A stretch of 64,000 bases of DNA from Vibrio marinisediminis (GTDB lineage: Bacteria > Pseudomonadota > Gammaproteobacteria > Enterobacterales > Vibrionaceae). Under the pieces are notes generated by a model. That model saw nothing but the letters and a program-made list of their open reading frames with translations, ran no database searches and had not been told where the DNA came from. Of this stretch, positions 39,848-50,048 are shown piece after piece. The stretch spans positions 1 through 64,000 of the forward strand of contig NZ_JACFYF010000004.1 in assembly GCF_014050145.1 (NCBI RefSeq), written 5' to 3'. The number at the start of each line of letters is the position of its first letter. The stretch's first letter is position 1. The position numbers and the translations under genes are program-made.

Positions 39848-40329
39848 ACCCAAGACGTAAAAAGAGGCTCGCTATTGTTCTAGCCATTCTTCTTGGTATT
39901 GGCTCGACTATTGGTCTGATGATCTATGCATTAGGTCAAAATATGGACTTGTTTTATACGCCAACCGAGTTAGTACAAGGTAAACCTGATGGCTCTAAAC
40001 CCCACGTCGGACAGCGTCTGCGCATTGGTGGCATGGTTGTAGAGGGGTCGGTAAAACGTGATTCTGAATCATTAAGAGTAACGTTTGAACTGCATGATGT
40101 TGGTCCTAAAGTGACAGTTTTCTATGATGGTATTTTGCCTGATCTATTCCGTGAAGGTCAGGGTATTGTTGCGCAAGGCGTGTTAGTCGATGCTACAACG
40201 ATAGAAGCTTTTGAAGTACTGGCAAAGCATGATGAAGAATATATGCCACCAGAAGTTGCTGAAGCGATGGAAAAGACCCATACGCCACTTAACTACTCAG
40301 ATCAACAAAAACAAGGAAGCAGTCAATGA
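39844..40329 (+). CDS. ccmE: Heme chaperone CcmE
   Basis: CcmE binds heme covalently in the periplasm and passes it to CcmF/H. The 161-residue protein has an N-terminal signal anchor (about residues 8-30), an OB-fold and the heme-binding His129 with the nearby tyrosine in HDEEYMPPE. It overlaps ccmD and ccmF by 4 bp each. Confidence 0.95.
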   Translation: MNPRRKKRLAIVLAILLGIGSTIGLMIYALGQNMDLFYTPTELVQGKPDGSKPHVGQRLRIGGMVVEGSVKRDSESLRVTFELHDVGPKVTVFYDGILPDLFREGQGIVAQGVLVDATTIEAFEVLAKHDEEYMPPEVAEAMEKTHTPLNYSDQQKQGSSQ

Positions 40330-42284
40330 TTGCTGAACTCGGCCACTTTGCACTGATCATCTCGCTTGCGATGGCAGTGCTATTGAGCATTTTGCCGCTG
40401 GTAGGTGCTTCCAAAAATAATACCGCATTGATGAACAGCGCTCGTCCTCTTTCATGGGCTATGTTCCTTTTGCTGGCATTTTCATTTTGTATTTTGCTAT
40501 GGGCGTTTTATACCAATGACTTTACCGTCAGTTACGTAGCGAATAACTCCAATACCCAACTGCCTTGGTACTATAGGCTGACAGCGGTATGGGGTGCCCA
40601 CGAAGGTTCATTGTTGCTTTGGGTACTCATTCAAGCGGGTTGGACTGTCGCTGTTGCCACGTTTAGTCGAGGCATGCCGCAAGAATCAGTCGCCCGCGTA
40701 CTCGCGGTGATGGGGCTGATCAGTGTGGGCTTCTTGTTGTTCATTATTTTGACTTCAAACCCATTTTTGCGCACCTTACCTTTCTTCCCTGTTGATGGTC
40801 GTGACTTAAACCCACTACTGCAAGATCCAGGTTTGATTATCCACCCTCCAATGCTGTACATGGGTTATGTGGGTTTCTCTGTGGCGTTCTCTTTCGCGAT
40901 AGCATCACTCATGACTGGGCGTTTAGATACCGCTTGGGCGCGTTGGTCTCGTCCTTGGACAACGGCGGCGTGGTTGTTCCTTACTCTAGGTATCGCTCTA
41001 GGCTCTTGGTGGGCGTATTACGAACTTGGCTGGGGTGGCTGGTGGTTCTGGGATCCAGTAGAAAACGCATCATTCATGCCTTGGCTTGCGGGTACGGCGC
41101 TCATGCACTCATTAGCCGTCACCGAAAAGCGTGGTACGTTTAAAGCGTGGACGGTATTACTGGCAATCTCTGCATTCTCACTAAGTTTATTAGGTACCTT
41201 CCTAGTACGTTCAGGTATCTTGGTTTCGGTACACGCATTTGCTTCTGACCCATCACGCGGCATGTTTATTCTTGGCTTCTTGGTGTTCGTCATCGGCGGT
41301 TCACTGCTATTGTTTGCTGTAAAAGGCGCCGCTGTACGTGTTCGTGGTAATTTTGATTTAGTTTCGCGTGAGAATGCGTTGCTAGCTAATAATATCTTAC
41401 TGATGGCGGCTCTGGTTGTGGTATTGGTGGGTACATTGTTACCACTGGTTCACAAGCAAATTGGTCTTGGTTCGGTTTCTATCGGCGCACCATTCTTTGA
41501 TATGTTGTTTGCATGGTTGATGATCCCATTCTCATTTGTATTGGGTATTGGTCCTCTGATCCGTTGGAAGCGTGACAACCTATCAACCCTTGTTAAACCT
41601 ATGGCTATTTCAGCGGTGATTTCCGTTGTTCTTGCTGGTCTGTTTAACTGGATGTTCTCAGACTACTTCGTCTTTATGACCTATCTAGGTTGGTTGATGG
41701 CGATGTGGATTGTGGTTCTCCATTGCTTCGAGTTGTATGAGCGTGCAACGCATCGTCATAGCTTCTTTACGGGCGTACGTAAACTACAACGAAGCCATTG
41801 GGCGATGATGCTTGGTCATATTGGTCTTGCGGTATCAATCATTGGTATCGCGATGGTGCAAACCCACAGTATTGAGCGTGATGTTCGTTTAGCGCCGGGA
41901 GATAACTTCCAGCTAGAAGAGTACAACTTCTACTTCTCTGCTTTGCGCGATAAAGATGGTCCAAACTACGATGGTTACATTGCTGATTTTGAGATCACAT
42001 TAGACGGCAAATACATCAACACTCTACATGCTGAAAAACGTTTCTACCGAACGGCTCGTTCGATGATGACTGAAGCGGCGATTGATCGCAGCCTAACTCG
42101 CGATCTTTATGTTGCGATGGGTGATCGCCTTGATGACAACAAGTCATGGGCAATCCGTATCTATTACAAACCATTTGTAAATTGGATTTGGGCGGGTTCT
42201 ATCATCATGTCACTAGGTGGTGCGATTGCAATTAGCGATAGACGTTACCGCTTTAGAAAAAACGCCAATAAGCAGGAGGCATAA
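40326..42284 (+). CDS. ccmF: Cytochrome c heme lyase subunit CcmF
   Basis: CcmF ligates heme from CcmE to apocytochrome c with CcmH. The 652-residue polytopic protein has the tryptophan-rich WWD motif ([20 protein letters not shown]) and the conserved histidines in [11 protein letters not shown] and [12 protein letters not shown]. The stop abuts the ccmG start. Confidence 0.96.
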   Translation: MIAELGHFALIISLAMAVLLSILPLVGASKNNTALMNSARPLSWAMFLLLAFSFCILLWAFYTNDFTVSYVANNSNTQLPWYYRLTAVWGAHEGSLLLWVLIQAGWTVAVATFSRGMPQESVARVLAVMGLISVGFLLFIILTSNPFLRTLPFFPVDGRDLNPLLQDPGLIIHPPMLYMGYVGFSVAFSFAIASLMTGRLDTAWARWSRPWTTAAWLFLTLGIALGSWWAYYELGWGGWWFWDPVENASFMPWLAGTALMHSLAVTEKRGTFKAWTVLLAISAFSLSLLGTFLVRSGILVSVHAFASDPSRGMFILGFLVFVIGGSLLLFAVKGAAVRVRGNFDLVSRENALLANNILLMAALVVVLVGTLLPLVHKQIGLGSVSIGAPFFDMLFAWLMIPFSFVLGIGPLIRWKRDNLSTLVKPMAISAVISVVLAGLFNWMFSDYFVFMTYLGWLMAMWIVVLHCFELYERATHRHSFFTGVRKLQRSHWAMMLGHIGLAVSIIGIAMVQTHSIERDVRLAPGDNFQLEEYNFYFSALRDKDGPNYDGYIADFEITLDGKYINTLHAEKRFYRTARSMMTEAAIDRSLTRDLYVAMGDRLDDNKSWAIRIYYKPFVNWIWAGSIIMSLGGAIAISDRRYRFRKNANKQEA

Positions 42285-42836
42285 ATGAGCAAGAAACTTT
42301 TATTTATTCCGCTGATTGCATTTTTGGCGTTGGCGGCGGTGTTTACCACTCAGTTGGTGCGTAATGCAGAGGGTGATGACCCAACCAAACTGGAATCAGT
42401 ATTGGTTGGTAAGTCTGTACCAGAGTTCCGCTTAGAAGACTTGGCTGAACCGGGCAAACTGTACGACCAAGCGATTTTCAAAGGTGAGCCTTTGCTGCTA
42501 AATGTATGGGCGACTTGGTGCCCAACTTGCTATGCAGAGCACCAGTACCTAAACACCTTGGCGGGTGAAGGAGTGAAAATCATTGGTCTGAACTACAAAG
42601 ATCAGCGCGACAAAGCTGTGGGTTGGCTAAATGACCTTGGTAACCCTTACTTGATCAGCCTGTTTGATGGTAACGGTATGCTTGGTCTTGATCTTGGTGT
42701 GTATGGCGCTCCAGAAACCTTCCTTATTGATGCTAATGGTATTATTCGTTACCGCCATGTTGGTGATGTAAATCCGCGCAATTGGGAAGAGAAACTGAAG
42801 CCTATGTATCAGCAATTGGTGGCGGAGGCTAAATAA
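42285..42836 (+). CDS. ccmG: Thiol:disulfide interchange protein CcmG/DsbE
   Basis: The 183-residue periplasmic thioredoxin is anchored by an N-terminal helix, with active site C79-P-T-C82 (WATWCPTCYAE). It keeps apocytochrome cysteines reduced, receiving electrons from DsbD. The conserved acidic insertion and GAPETFLID are present. The stop overlaps the ccmH ATG by one base. Confidence 0.95.
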   Translation: MSKKLLFIPLIAFLALAAVFTTQLVRNAEGDDPTKLESVLVGKSVPEFRLEDLAEPGKLYDQAIFKGEPLLLNVWATWCPTCYAEHQYLNTLAGEGVKIIGLNYKDQRDKAVGWLNDLGNPYLISLFDGNGMLGLDLGVYGAPETFLIDANGIIRYRHVGDVNPRNWEEKLKPMYQQLVAEAK

Positions 42837-43312
42837 TGAAAAAATGGTTTATTGCGCTCTTCGCTGTACTGACTTTTTCAATGGCAGCACAAGCTACCAT
42901 TGAAGTGTATGAGTTTGAAAACCTGCAACAAGAGCAGCAGTTTAAAGAGCTTGGCAATACATTGCGTTGCCCAAAATGTCAGAACAACACCATCGCAGAT
43001 TCGAATGCCGAATTGGCTCAAGATCTACGCCACAAAGTGTATGAAATGACCAAGCAGGGCAAGTCAAAAGACGAAATCGTCGATTACATGATTGCGCGCT
43101 ACGGTAACTTTGTGACTTACAATCCTCCTTTTACTGTTGCAACTTCAATTTTATGGTTAGGTCCGTTAGCGGTTGTGGTTCTAGGCTTTGGCATCATTGT
43201 GCTGCGTAGCCGTAAAACCAAAAAAGCAGCAACTGATGAACAGTGGGACCAAGACAAAGAACAGCGTTTAAAAGCGCTATTAGATGAAGAGAACAACGGA
43301 GATAAGCAGTAA
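42836..43312 (+). CDS. ccmH: Cytochrome c maturation protein CcmH
   Basis: The 158-residue protein has a signal peptide (about 1-20), the redox motif C45-P-K-C48 in LRCPKCQNNTIADSNAELAQ, and a C-terminal membrane helix (about 100-125). It reduces apocytochrome disulfides within the CcmF/H complex. The TPR half found fused in E. coli CcmH is here a separate gene, ccmI. Confidence 0.95.
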   Translation: MKKWFIALFAVLTFSMAAQATIEVYEFENLQQEQQFKELGNTLRCPKCQNNTIADSNAELAQDLRHKVYEMTKQGKSKDEIVDYMIARYGNFVTYNPPFTVATSILWLGPLAVVVLGFGIIVLRSRKTKKAATDEQWDQDKEQRLKALLDEENNGDKQ

Positions 43313-44529
43313 TGACTCTATTTTGGATTTCTTCAATTGTTCTTATTGCTCTCAGTGGTGTGCTGGTTGCTCTTCCTTTCATTAAGAAAAAAGAGAACAA
43401 CGACGAAGCACTGCGTGATGAGCTAAACAAAGCCCTATATAAAGATCGTCTTTCTGAGCTTGAAGAAGAAACAGAAGAAGGCTTAGTTGCTGATCAGCAA
43501 GAGTTGATTGATGACCTAAAACAGTCGCTGTTGGATGACATTCCGACTGAAAAACAAGTGTCTGAACATACTCAGCTCAACCCATGGGTAGTGATCATTC
43601 CTTCCATGCTGCTTACCATTGCTTTGAGCTACGGTCTGTATGCAAAATTTGGTGCCGCTGAAGATGTACAGCAATGGCAACAAGTGACTTCAAACTTACC
43701 AGCATTATCTAAGAAACTGATGTCGCCAGAAGGTGCGTCTTTAAGTGACGATGAGATGCAAGACCTTACTTTGGCTCTGCGTACACGCTTACATTATGAG
43801 CCAAGTGATGCGACAGGTTGGTTGTTATTAGGTCGAATTGCGTTAGCAAACCGCGACATTGAAACGGCCATTGGCGCAATGGATAAAGCATACAACCTAA
43901 AGCCTGACGATCCAGATATTATGTTGGGTTACGCTCAATCATTAATGATGTCTCAAGAAGAAGTGGACCAAGATACGGCTCGAGCAACACTGGGCAAGCT
44001 TGTTCAACGTAACTACATGGATGTCAGAGTATTCTCGCTATTAGCTTTTGATGCCTATGAGCGTAAAGACTTTGCTGCCGCTGTTCGTTACTGGAGCATT
44101 ATGCAGCAGATGATTGGTCCGCAAGACGAGCGTTATCAAATGCTGGCACGCAGTATCGAGAACGCCCAGAAACAGATGGGTGTAACGGCAGCGGATGGTA
44201 AGTCGGTATCGGTGACCATCAATTTAGCACCACAAGTTAAAGCTAGCTCTGGCGCGGCATTAATTGTTTCTGTTCACCGTGCAGATGGCTCACCAATGCC
44301 AGTGGCAGCGGCTCGTTATCCATTAGGATCTTTCCCGCGTACGGTTGTGCTTGATGATGGCAACAGTATGATGCAAGGACAAAAGTTATCACAACTTGAA
44401 GAGTACGTAGTACGTGTTCGTATAGATAGTGATGGTAATGTTGCGACCTCGCAAGGCGATTGGTACGGTGAGAGCCAAGCCACTGAAATGGGACAAGCGG
44501 TTGAAGTTATCGTCAATACGAAGTATTAA
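43312..44529 (+). CDS. ccmI: Cytochrome c maturation TPR protein CcmI
   Basis: The 405-residue protein has two N-terminal membrane helices (about 2-25 and 92-112), an acidic cytoplasmic loop, and periplasmic tetratricopeptide repeats (about 155-290, GWLLLGRIALANRDIETAIG) that bind apocytochrome c. A beta-rich C-terminal domain follows. It is the last ccm gene; a terminator lies 37 bp downstream. Confidence 0.92.
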   Translation: MTLFWISSIVLIALSGVLVALPFIKKKENNDEALRDELNKALYKDRLSELEEETEEGLVADQQELIDDLKQSLLDDIPTEKQVSEHTQLNPWVVIIPSMLLTIALSYGLYAKFGAAEDVQQWQQVTSNLPALSKKLMSPEGASLSDDEMQDLTLALRTRLHYEPSDATGWLLLGRIALANRDIETAIGAMDKAYNLKPDDPDIMLGYAQSLMMSQEEVDQDTARATLGKLVQRNYMDVRVFSLLAFDAYERKDFAAAVRYWSIMQQMIGPQDERYQMLARSIENAQKQMGVTAADGKSVSVTINLAPQVKASSGAALIVSVHRADGSPMPVAAARYPLGSFPRTVVLDDGNSMMQGQKLSQLEEYVVRVRIDSDGNVATSQGDWYGESQATEMGQAVEVIVNTKY

Positions 44530-44565
44530 TATTCAGTGTTAATAAGCACCAAATATCAGTAAACT

Positions 44566-44591
44566 AAGGCCGGAAACTCACCGGCCTTTTT
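44566..44591 (+). terminator. Terminator of the ccm operon
   Basis: AAGGCCGG, AAACTCA loop, CCGGCCTTTTT. The mlaA start is only 16 bp further on, so the mlaA promoter would have to lie upstream of or within this hairpin. Confidence 0.88.
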
Positions 44592-44606
44592 CATGGAAAA
44601 ATTATA

Positions 44607-45377
44607 ATGGATAGCCTTAAGCCAAAGGTATGGACATCGCTACTATCGGTTTTGTTGCTTGCGGGATGCGCCAGTGCACCAGAAGACGAGTCAGAAACCT
44701 ATAGTAACACCTCACAAGTCAGCGACCCATTTGAAGGTTTTAACCGTTCAATGTGGGCGGTTAACTACGACTATCTTGACCCATATGTTGTGCGCCCTGT
44801 GTCCCTTGCTTATGTTGGCTATACGCCGCGCCCAGTTCGTCTTGGTATTGCCAATTTCTTAAGTAACCTTGATGAGCCATCGAGCATGGTTAACAACCTC
44901 ATTATGGGTAACGGTGGTAAAGCGCTTGATCACTTTAATCGCTTTTGGATCAACAGTACCTTCGGTTTACTTGGTTTGATTGATATCGCTTCTGATGCTG
45001 GTATTACTGATCACAACGAGAAAGCACTGGGTGATGCACTAGGTCACTATGGCGTGGGTAACGGACCTTATGTGATGGTTCCGGGTTATGGTCCTTGGAC
45101 GGTGCGTGAAACGGCTGATTTCGCTGATAGTATGTATGTGCCTTTGTCACTACTCAACTTCTGGGCAGGGCTTGGTAAATGGGCATTCGAGGGGATGGAG
45201 AGCCGTGCTTCGTTAGTCACACAAGAAGCAATGCTTGAAAACTCGCCTGATCCATACGCACTTACTCGTGAAGTGTATATTCAGCATCAAGATTTTAAAG
45301 CTGAAATTGAGAGTAAGCAGCAAGAAATTGATCACGACGAAGAAGCTTATCTAGATGAGTATTTAGAAGATCTTTAA
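44607..45377 (+). CDS. mlaA: Outer-membrane lipid asymmetry lipoprotein MlaA (VacJ)
   Basis: MlaA removes phospholipids from the outer leaflet of the outer membrane and passes them to MlaC. The 256-residue precursor has a lipobox LLAGC with Cys21 as the lipidated residue, the family motif DPFEGFNRSMWAVNYDYLDP, and an acidic C-terminal tail. The other mla genes are not nearby. Confidence 0.94.
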   Translation: MDSLKPKVWTSLLSVLLLAGCASAPEDESETYSNTSQVSDPFEGFNRSMWAVNYDYLDPYVVRPVSLAYVGYTPRPVRLGIANFLSNLDEPSSMVNNLIMGNGGKALDHFNRFWINSTFGLLGLIDIASDAGITDHNEKALGDALGHYGVGNGPYVMVPGYGPWTVRETADFADSMYVPLSLLNFWAGLGKWAFEGMESRASLVTQEAMLENSPDPYALTREVYIQHQDFKAEIESKQQEIDHDEEAYLDEYLEDL

Positions 45378-45415
45378 TTGTGATTAATTTTATCCACTCT
45401 TAAGTGAAACAAACG

Positions 45416-45445
45416 AAAAAGGCTTGGAATCTCCAAGCCTTTGTT
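45416..45445. terminator. Bidirectional terminator between mlaA and fadL
   Basis: AAAAAGGCTTGGA, ATC loop, TCCAAGCCTTT. The minus-strand reading ends in five U and serves the convergent fadL gene. The plus-strand U-tract (TTTGTTATTT) is weaker. Confidence 0.8.
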
Positions 45446-45488
45446 ATTTCTGTTGTCACCATTATTGTAGCGATGGGTTAGCGCAAGC

Positions 45489-46745
45489 TTAGAACTTGTA
45501 GTTCGCTTGTACACCGATTAGCCAAATGCTACCTGACACTTCACCTTCGAATGCGCCACCAAATGCATCAGCCCCAGGCTTACCCGGTTTCCCTAGGTCG
45601 CTTTCGTGCATTTTTGCATCTTTAGCAATGATGTAAGTAAAGCCCGCATCCAGCGTTAGTTGTTCAGACCACTGGTAACCGGCACCAATGCTTAGCCATA
45701 GACGGTCTGTTTCTGGAATCGTCGCGGTGCGGTGCTCTTCACTTACTGCTGAGGTATCGTATGCCACACCGGTGCGAAGTTGAAGCTTGTTGTTGTACTG
45801 GTAAGTAGAACCAATTGCAAAGCGGTAGTTGTCTTCCCAGTTTTCTTCTTTAATTGACACGCTTGGTTCATTTGGAAAATCAGCAACGAGTTCTTTAAAG
45901 CTGCTCCAATCGGTCCAGTTGATACTGGTATGGATAGCCACTTTTTCATTTAGTTGGTGATATGTTGCCAGTTCAGCGGTTGCCGGTAGGGCTAGATTCA
46001 TTGAACCTGGTTTATAGTTTGACATGAATCCCAGACCTTTGGCATGCCCTTCAAGGGTCAGGTCGACTTCTGATTTGTAGGTAAAACCAACACGGTTAGT
46101 ATCATTGATTTGCCAAACAGTACCCATTTGCCAAGCGAAAGCTGTGTCATCACCTTCCATGTATTTCAGTGTTGCTCCTGGAAGTGTTGCTGTAGCGACG
46201 GCACCAAAGCTACCTTCTGCTTGTACAAAGCGCAGACCACCACCAATGCTTACTGCATTCGTTAGCTGATAAGCGGCGTTTAGGTTAGCCTCCATGGAAA
46301 TGATGCTTGCTTCATTGCCGTGGTTAGCACCAGCAAAGTCTTTGCCTAGGTCGGTTTCCATACCGTAGTTAGTACCAAGCGCAAAGCCTAGTGCAAACTT
46401 GTCATTGTACTTATGAGATACGTAGAAGTTTGGAATTACCGCGTCATGAGCAAAGTCTGATGAACTCGCCGGAATTGAGCCGTCACTAGTGCCAGTAATA
46501 TCAATATTTGGGTCGACATAAATAGCGCCTACAGAAACTTGAGTCCCTTCTAGGTAAGTTAGCAACGCTGGGTTACGCCATTGTGAGCTTGCGTTGTCTG
46601 CCATTGCAGCTTCACCCGCATACGCACGGCCTAGACCGGTTGCTGAGTATTCTGCTAGCTGGAAACCTGCGGCATTAACCGACGCTGAAGCTGACATTAG
46701 GCCACATGCCACTGCAAGTGATAGGAGAGACTTGTTTGTTTTCAT
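45489..46745 (-). CDS. fadL: Long-chain fatty acid outer-membrane channel FadL (paralogue 1)
   Basis: The 418-residue precursor has a signal peptide ending VNAAGFQ and the FadL hatch-domain start GFQLAEYSATGLGRAYAGEA, with the NPA segment (RNPALLTYLEG). It ends in an aromatic beta-signal (VQANYKF). FadL imports long-chain fatty acids. A palindrome at 46888-46904 upstream matches FadR sites. A second FadL gene lies next to it in the same orientation. Confidence 0.92.
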   Translation of the reverse strand: MKTNKSLLSLAVACGLMSASASVNAAGFQLAEYSATGLGRAYAGEAAMADNASSQWRNPALLTYLEGTQVSVGAIYVDPNIDITGTSDGSIPASSSDFAHDAVIPNFYVSHKYNDKFALGFALGTNYGMETDLGKDFAGANHGNEASIISMEANLNAAYQLTNAVSIGGGLRFVQAEGSFGAVATATLPGATLKYMEGDDTAFAWQMGTVWQINDTNRVGFTYKSEVDLTLEGHAKGLGFMSNYKPGSMNLALPATAELATYHQLNEKVAIHTSINWTDWSSFKELVADFPNEPSVSIKEENWEDNYRFAIGSTYQYNNKLQLRTGVAYDTSAVSEEHRTATIPETDRLWLSIGAGYQWSEQLTLDAGFTYIIAKDAKMHESDLGKPGKPGADAFGGAFEGEVSGSIWLIGVQANYKF

Positions 46746-46887
46746 TGTAATGTTCGCTGAATATGATTTTAGTTAGTGCGGGGATGTTAAATTTAGAGTA
46801 AAAACTTTAAAAATAAAAAACACTGTAAATAGCATATTCAAGATAAAATTCTATGAAAATTGCATTGTGAGAAATTAAATGCCACAA

Positions 46888-46904
46888 AAGTGGTAGGACC
46901 ACTT
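46888..46904. promoter_or_regulatory. FadR-like operator upstream of fadL paralogue 1
   Basis: AAGTGGTAGGACCACTT is a 17-bp palindrome with TGGT and ACCA half-sites at the FadR spacing. It resembles the E. coli fadB site. It lies about 143 bp upstream of the fadL start. Confidence 0.7.
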
Positions 46905-47026
46905 CTTGATTCGGCGAACGCCTGTGTTGTTTAATTTGTGAAAAAATTAACATCTACCACGTTTAGAAATGTGTTCACGTGTACGCTGAAATTTTTTGAA
47001 GGGATAATAAGTTAATTGTGAGGCAC

Positions 47027-47054
47027 AAAAAAGGGCTGGATAACCAGCCCTTTT
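47027..47054 (-). terminator. Terminator of fadL paralogue 2
   Basis: On the minus strand AAAAGGGCTGG, TTAT loop, CCAGCCCTTTTTT. Confidence 0.88.
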
Positions 47055-47078
47055 CAATAGTCTTTCAAGCGTTAGCAA

Positions 47079-48344
47079 TTAGAAGCTGCGGCTGTATTGT
47101 AGACCCATTAGGATTGCATCAGCATGGGTAGTTGCCGTTAACGACGTTACTCCACCAGCAAGACTCTCTTCAACTTTGACATCATCCCCCATGAGGTAAG
47201 TAAAGCCAAAGTCGATGTTCGATGCAGTATCGATATGGTAAGTAAAACCAGCTGAGAACCACTGACGATCAGAGTCCGGTACTGAGATAGAGGTTAGACT
47301 ATCTTGGGCGCTGGTGTCATACATGTAACCGGCACGTAGTGTCCAATCGTTGTTTAAGTAGTAAGTACCACCAATCGCGTAGTGCCAACCATCTTGCCAC
47401 TTGTAGGCTTTATCGTAAGAACCGCCGTCTAGTTGACCAATAGGTGATGCGGTAGCATCAAGATTGCGGAATTTGATTTTATCAAATGAGCCCCAGCCAA
47501 TGTATTGGATAGAGTAGTGCACCGCGAATTTAGTATCTTCAATTTTGTGGAAGCCGGAAAACTCTGCAATGTCAGGCAAAGGCAGAGTAATTTTTTGCCC
47601 TTTGTCATCTTCAGCTTCAAACTCTGGGCTGTAGCGGTAAGCTAAACCAAAACGGTTGTTCTCATCCAGTTCATAGACGGTACCAACATTAAAACCAACT
47701 GCCCAGCCATCAGCTTTATCTACGTTAAGAGCATGTGGAGCTGGACCAAAGATACCAGGGTTGCCACGCTTCATCGTGCCTTGCCCGTAGATAAGGTCAA
47801 GACCCGCTCCTACACTGAATTGTTCGTTTAGGCGGTACGAACCCGCTAAACCAAAGTTGAAGCTTTTAACGTCAGTTGTGCCACCATATTCTTTAGCGAC
47901 ATAGTCATCTTCAAATTCGGTTTTAGTACCGAAGTTTGAGTAAGCGTTGACGCCCCAAGCAAACTTGTCGTTGACTGGCACAATTAAGTGAATATTTGGC
48001 GCAATAGAAGTTGATCCTACATCATCAGTATCACTAATAGGGACTGCGCTTGGAGCACCTAACCCTTTATATTTAGCATCCTTCACTTCAATCATTGAAG
48101 TAATGCTTTCAAAACCAAGAGACAGTTCCATTTTGTCAAATAGAGCCATCGCGGCTGGGTTACGAGCCATCACCGATGCGTTATCGGCGATTACCGCGTC
48201 ACCAGCAAATGCACGACCAATACCAGTGGCTGATTGTGCGTTTAGTTGGAAACCTGCGGCGAGAGCTTGTTGTGCTGTAAGTGATGATGCAAGAGAGATC
48301 GTCACTGCAAGCAGTGTCTTTTTATACAGACGCGTGTTGTTCAT
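47079..48344 (-). CDS. FadL-family outer-membrane transporter (paralogue 2)
   Basis: The 421-residue precursor has a signal peptide (cleavage near ALAAGFQ), the FadL N-terminal hatch segment GFQLNAQSATGIGRAFAGDA, and a terminal aromatic residue (LQYSRSF). I chose the ATG at 48344 (MNNTRLYKK) because AAGGAAAAA precedes it. A longer frame to 48392 has no signal-peptide logic. Substrate is probably a long-chain fatty acid or another hydrophobic molecule. It is clearly related to its neighbour but not a near-identical duplicate, so the duplication is old. Confidence 0.9.
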   Translation of the reverse strand: MNNTRLYKKTLLAVTISLASSLTAQQALAAGFQLNAQSATGIGRAFAGDAVIADNASVMARNPAAMALFDKMELSLGFESITSMIEVKDAKYKGLGAPSAVPISDTDDVGSTSIAPNIHLIVPVNDKFAWGVNAYSNFGTKTEFEDDYVAKEYGGTTDVKSFNFGLAGSYRLNEQFSVGAGLDLIYGQGTMKRGNPGIFGPAPHALNVDKADGWAVGFNVGTVYELDENNRFGLAYRYSPEFEAEDDKGQKITLPLPDIAEFSGFHKIEDTKFAVHYSIQYIGWGSFDKIKFRNLDATASPIGQLDGGSYDKAYKWQDGWHYAIGGTYYLNNDWTLRAGYMYDTSAQDSLTSISVPDSDRQWFSAGFTYHIDTASNIDFGFTYLMGDDVKVEESLAGGVTSLTATTHADAILMGLQYSRSF

Positions 48345-48544
48345 TGCTTTTTCCTTTTTTAGTCGCCTCTTATGGGCGCTGTTTTTGAGCATTTGCTCAT
48401 TTGGGGCTGATATTATTCCGAAGTATAGAATATAGAAATCCGACCATTGTCTAATTTGATGATAAAGTTGCGGAAATGAAGGGTATCGTGCGGGAAAATG
48501 CTGTGAAAACCGTCTTTTTAGAGTATTAGCTCTAAATTTAGGGC

Positions 48545-48576
48545 AAAAAAAGAGCCCTAGTTATTAACTAGAGCTC
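48545..48576 (-). terminator. Terminator of the ECF sigma/DUF3379 operon
   Basis: On the minus strand GAGCTCTAGTT, short loop, AACTAGGGCTC, then seven U. Confidence 0.85.
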
Positions 48577-48582
48577 GTTCAG

Positions 48583-49314
48583 TTAGATAGCAACTGGTTT
48601 GATAAGTTTTTTTATAGAATTGGCGATATTAGCGACATTTTCACCTTTCTCACCCACAATCACCATGCTGGCATTACCCATAGGTTCAATAATGCCTTCC
48701 ATTCCTGCTTTTTGAAAATCTTCAACATCGGCAGAAGCAATGTTGGTCATAAACAGGGTGACCTTACCGTGTTCTCCTTGAAAGACCATGTGCAGCGCAT
48801 TTGCTTCACCAAAACCGCAGTGGTTTAGGTAGTAAACATGGAAGGGAAACTGTGCGTCCAACTGGTGAGTAAAGGGGGCCATTTTGGCATTGATTTGCTG
48901 CGTATTGACTCGCTCATCAAGGTGCTCAACAAATGGCTTCTCAGCAATAACATGTTCAATTGCTGTCGCAGCCAAACTAGCTTGCGCGGGTGCCACTAAA
49001 ACATTGCCCCAGTTTATTTGCCCAACCAGTAAACCTACAACAAAGGCAACCGATGCCGCCATTGCCATACTGCGCTTAATAAAGTTGGGCGTTATCACAT
49101 TGGTTTGGTTGCGTGAGCTTTGGTTAAACAGAATACGGTCAGCAAGATCTTCAGGAACATCCACATTCATCGCCTTCGCGATGCGGTTATCAAGATCCAG
49201 AATATCATCGGCAAACTTGTTGTTGCTGTCATTGGTACGCATTGCGTCAAGAATGTCACTGTCCCTTTCTTTGGGATCGGACATAATTCGACGACGGAAT
49301 TCTAATTCATCCAT
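48583..49314 (-). CDS. DUF3379 protein, probable anti-sigma factor
   Basis: The 243-residue protein has a cytoplasmic N-terminal region (MDELEFRRRIMSDPKERDSD), one transmembrane helix (about residues 84-103, MAMAASVAFVVGLLVGQI), and a C-terminal extracytoplasmic domain with a single Cys (LNHCGFGEANALHMVF). This topology and its 8-bp overlap with the upstream sigma gene fit a membrane anti-sigma factor. No zinc-binding ZAS motif is evident in the N-terminus. The family itself is of unknown function. Confidence 0.75.
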   Translation of the reverse strand: MDELEFRRRIMSDPKERDSDILDAMRTNDSNNKFADDILDLDNRIAKAMNVDVPEDLADRILFNQSSRNQTNVITPNFIKRSMAMAASVAFVVGLLVGQINWGNVLVAPAQASLAATAIEHVIAEKPFVEHLDERVNTQQINAKMAPFTHQLDAQFPFHVYYLNHCGFGEANALHMVFQGEHGKVTLFMTNIASADVEDFQKAGMEGIIEPMGNASMVIVGEKGENVANIANSIKKLIKPVAI

Positions 49315-49870
49315 TGTGCGCTCCTTTGTGATTGTCTTCGGACTCCAACATATCTTTCAGTTGGTTCCTCGCTCTGAATAGACGTGTCATCACCGTATTC
49401 TTGTTTAACTCTAAAATCTGACCGATTTCGTCACCGCTGAAACCGCCAACGACCTGTAAAAAAAGCGGCTCGCGATACTCTACTTCAAGTTTCATGATTT
49501 GCGCATGAATCCACTCAGTCTGGTGGTGTGAGTCATCGCTGACCTTGGCTTCATTGCTGTGGTCATCAATGTCGACCAAATCAAATTGTTTTCTTTCGAA
49601 ACGGCGTGCGTTTTCACGGCGCAATATGGTAATAAGCCAAGATTTCGCTGCCTTTTCATCTTGTAAGCTGTCTAGTGACTTCCATGCTCGAAGGCAGGTT
49701 TCTTGAACCAAATCTTCGGCAATCGTCGGATCTTTGCATAGCCAGTAGCCGTAGCGGTATAAGTCCCGATGATACGCTCTCACTAGCGCTTCGTATTTTC
49801 TTTGTCTGTCCATATCTAATTCGACCGGACGTTGTGACTTTTTCTTTCCAAAAAAATCTAAGATGGCCAC
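49307..49870 (-). CDS. ECF-type RNA polymerase sigma factor
   Basis: The 187-residue sigma-70 family protein has region 2 (LCKDPTIAEDLVQETCLRAW, then KSWLITILRRENARR) and region 4 (FSGDEIGQILELNKNTVMTR). An N-terminal ~20-residue extension (FFGKKKSQRPVE) is unusual for the class. It starts with GTG at 49870, with GGAGG five bases upstream. It is co-transcribed with the DUF3379 gene. The signal and regulon are unknown; it is not RpoE, whose rseABC partners are absent here. Confidence 0.85.
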   Translation of the reverse strand: MAILDFFGKKKSQRPVELDMDRQRKYEALVRAYHRDLYRYGYWLCKDPTIAEDLVQETCLRAWKSLDSLQDEKAAKSWLITILRRENARRFERKQFDLVDIDDHSNEAKVSDDSHHQTEWIHAQIMKLEVEYREPLFLQVVGGFSGDEIGQILELNKNTVMTRLFRARNQLKDMLESEDNHKGAHNG

Positions 49871-50048
49871 AAAAGCCTCCCAAGCTGAGTCCGAGATTGG
49901 AGTAAATATGCAGCAAGATGTAATAAAACCGTCATAAAATGGCGCTTTTGAGTTAATGAAAACGATTACCTAAGTATCAATAGCAGAAATCGAATCAAAA
50001 ATTGATCTAATTCAAAAAACATCGTAACTCAGCGGTTATAGTACATCT

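Larger units (their letters stand above)
46746..47078. other. Intergenic region between the two fadL genes
   Basis: These 333 bp have no ORF of note. They contain the FadR-like palindrome for fadL paralogue 1 and the terminator of paralogue 2. The arrangement shows that the two fadL genes are separate transcription units. Confidence 0.75.
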
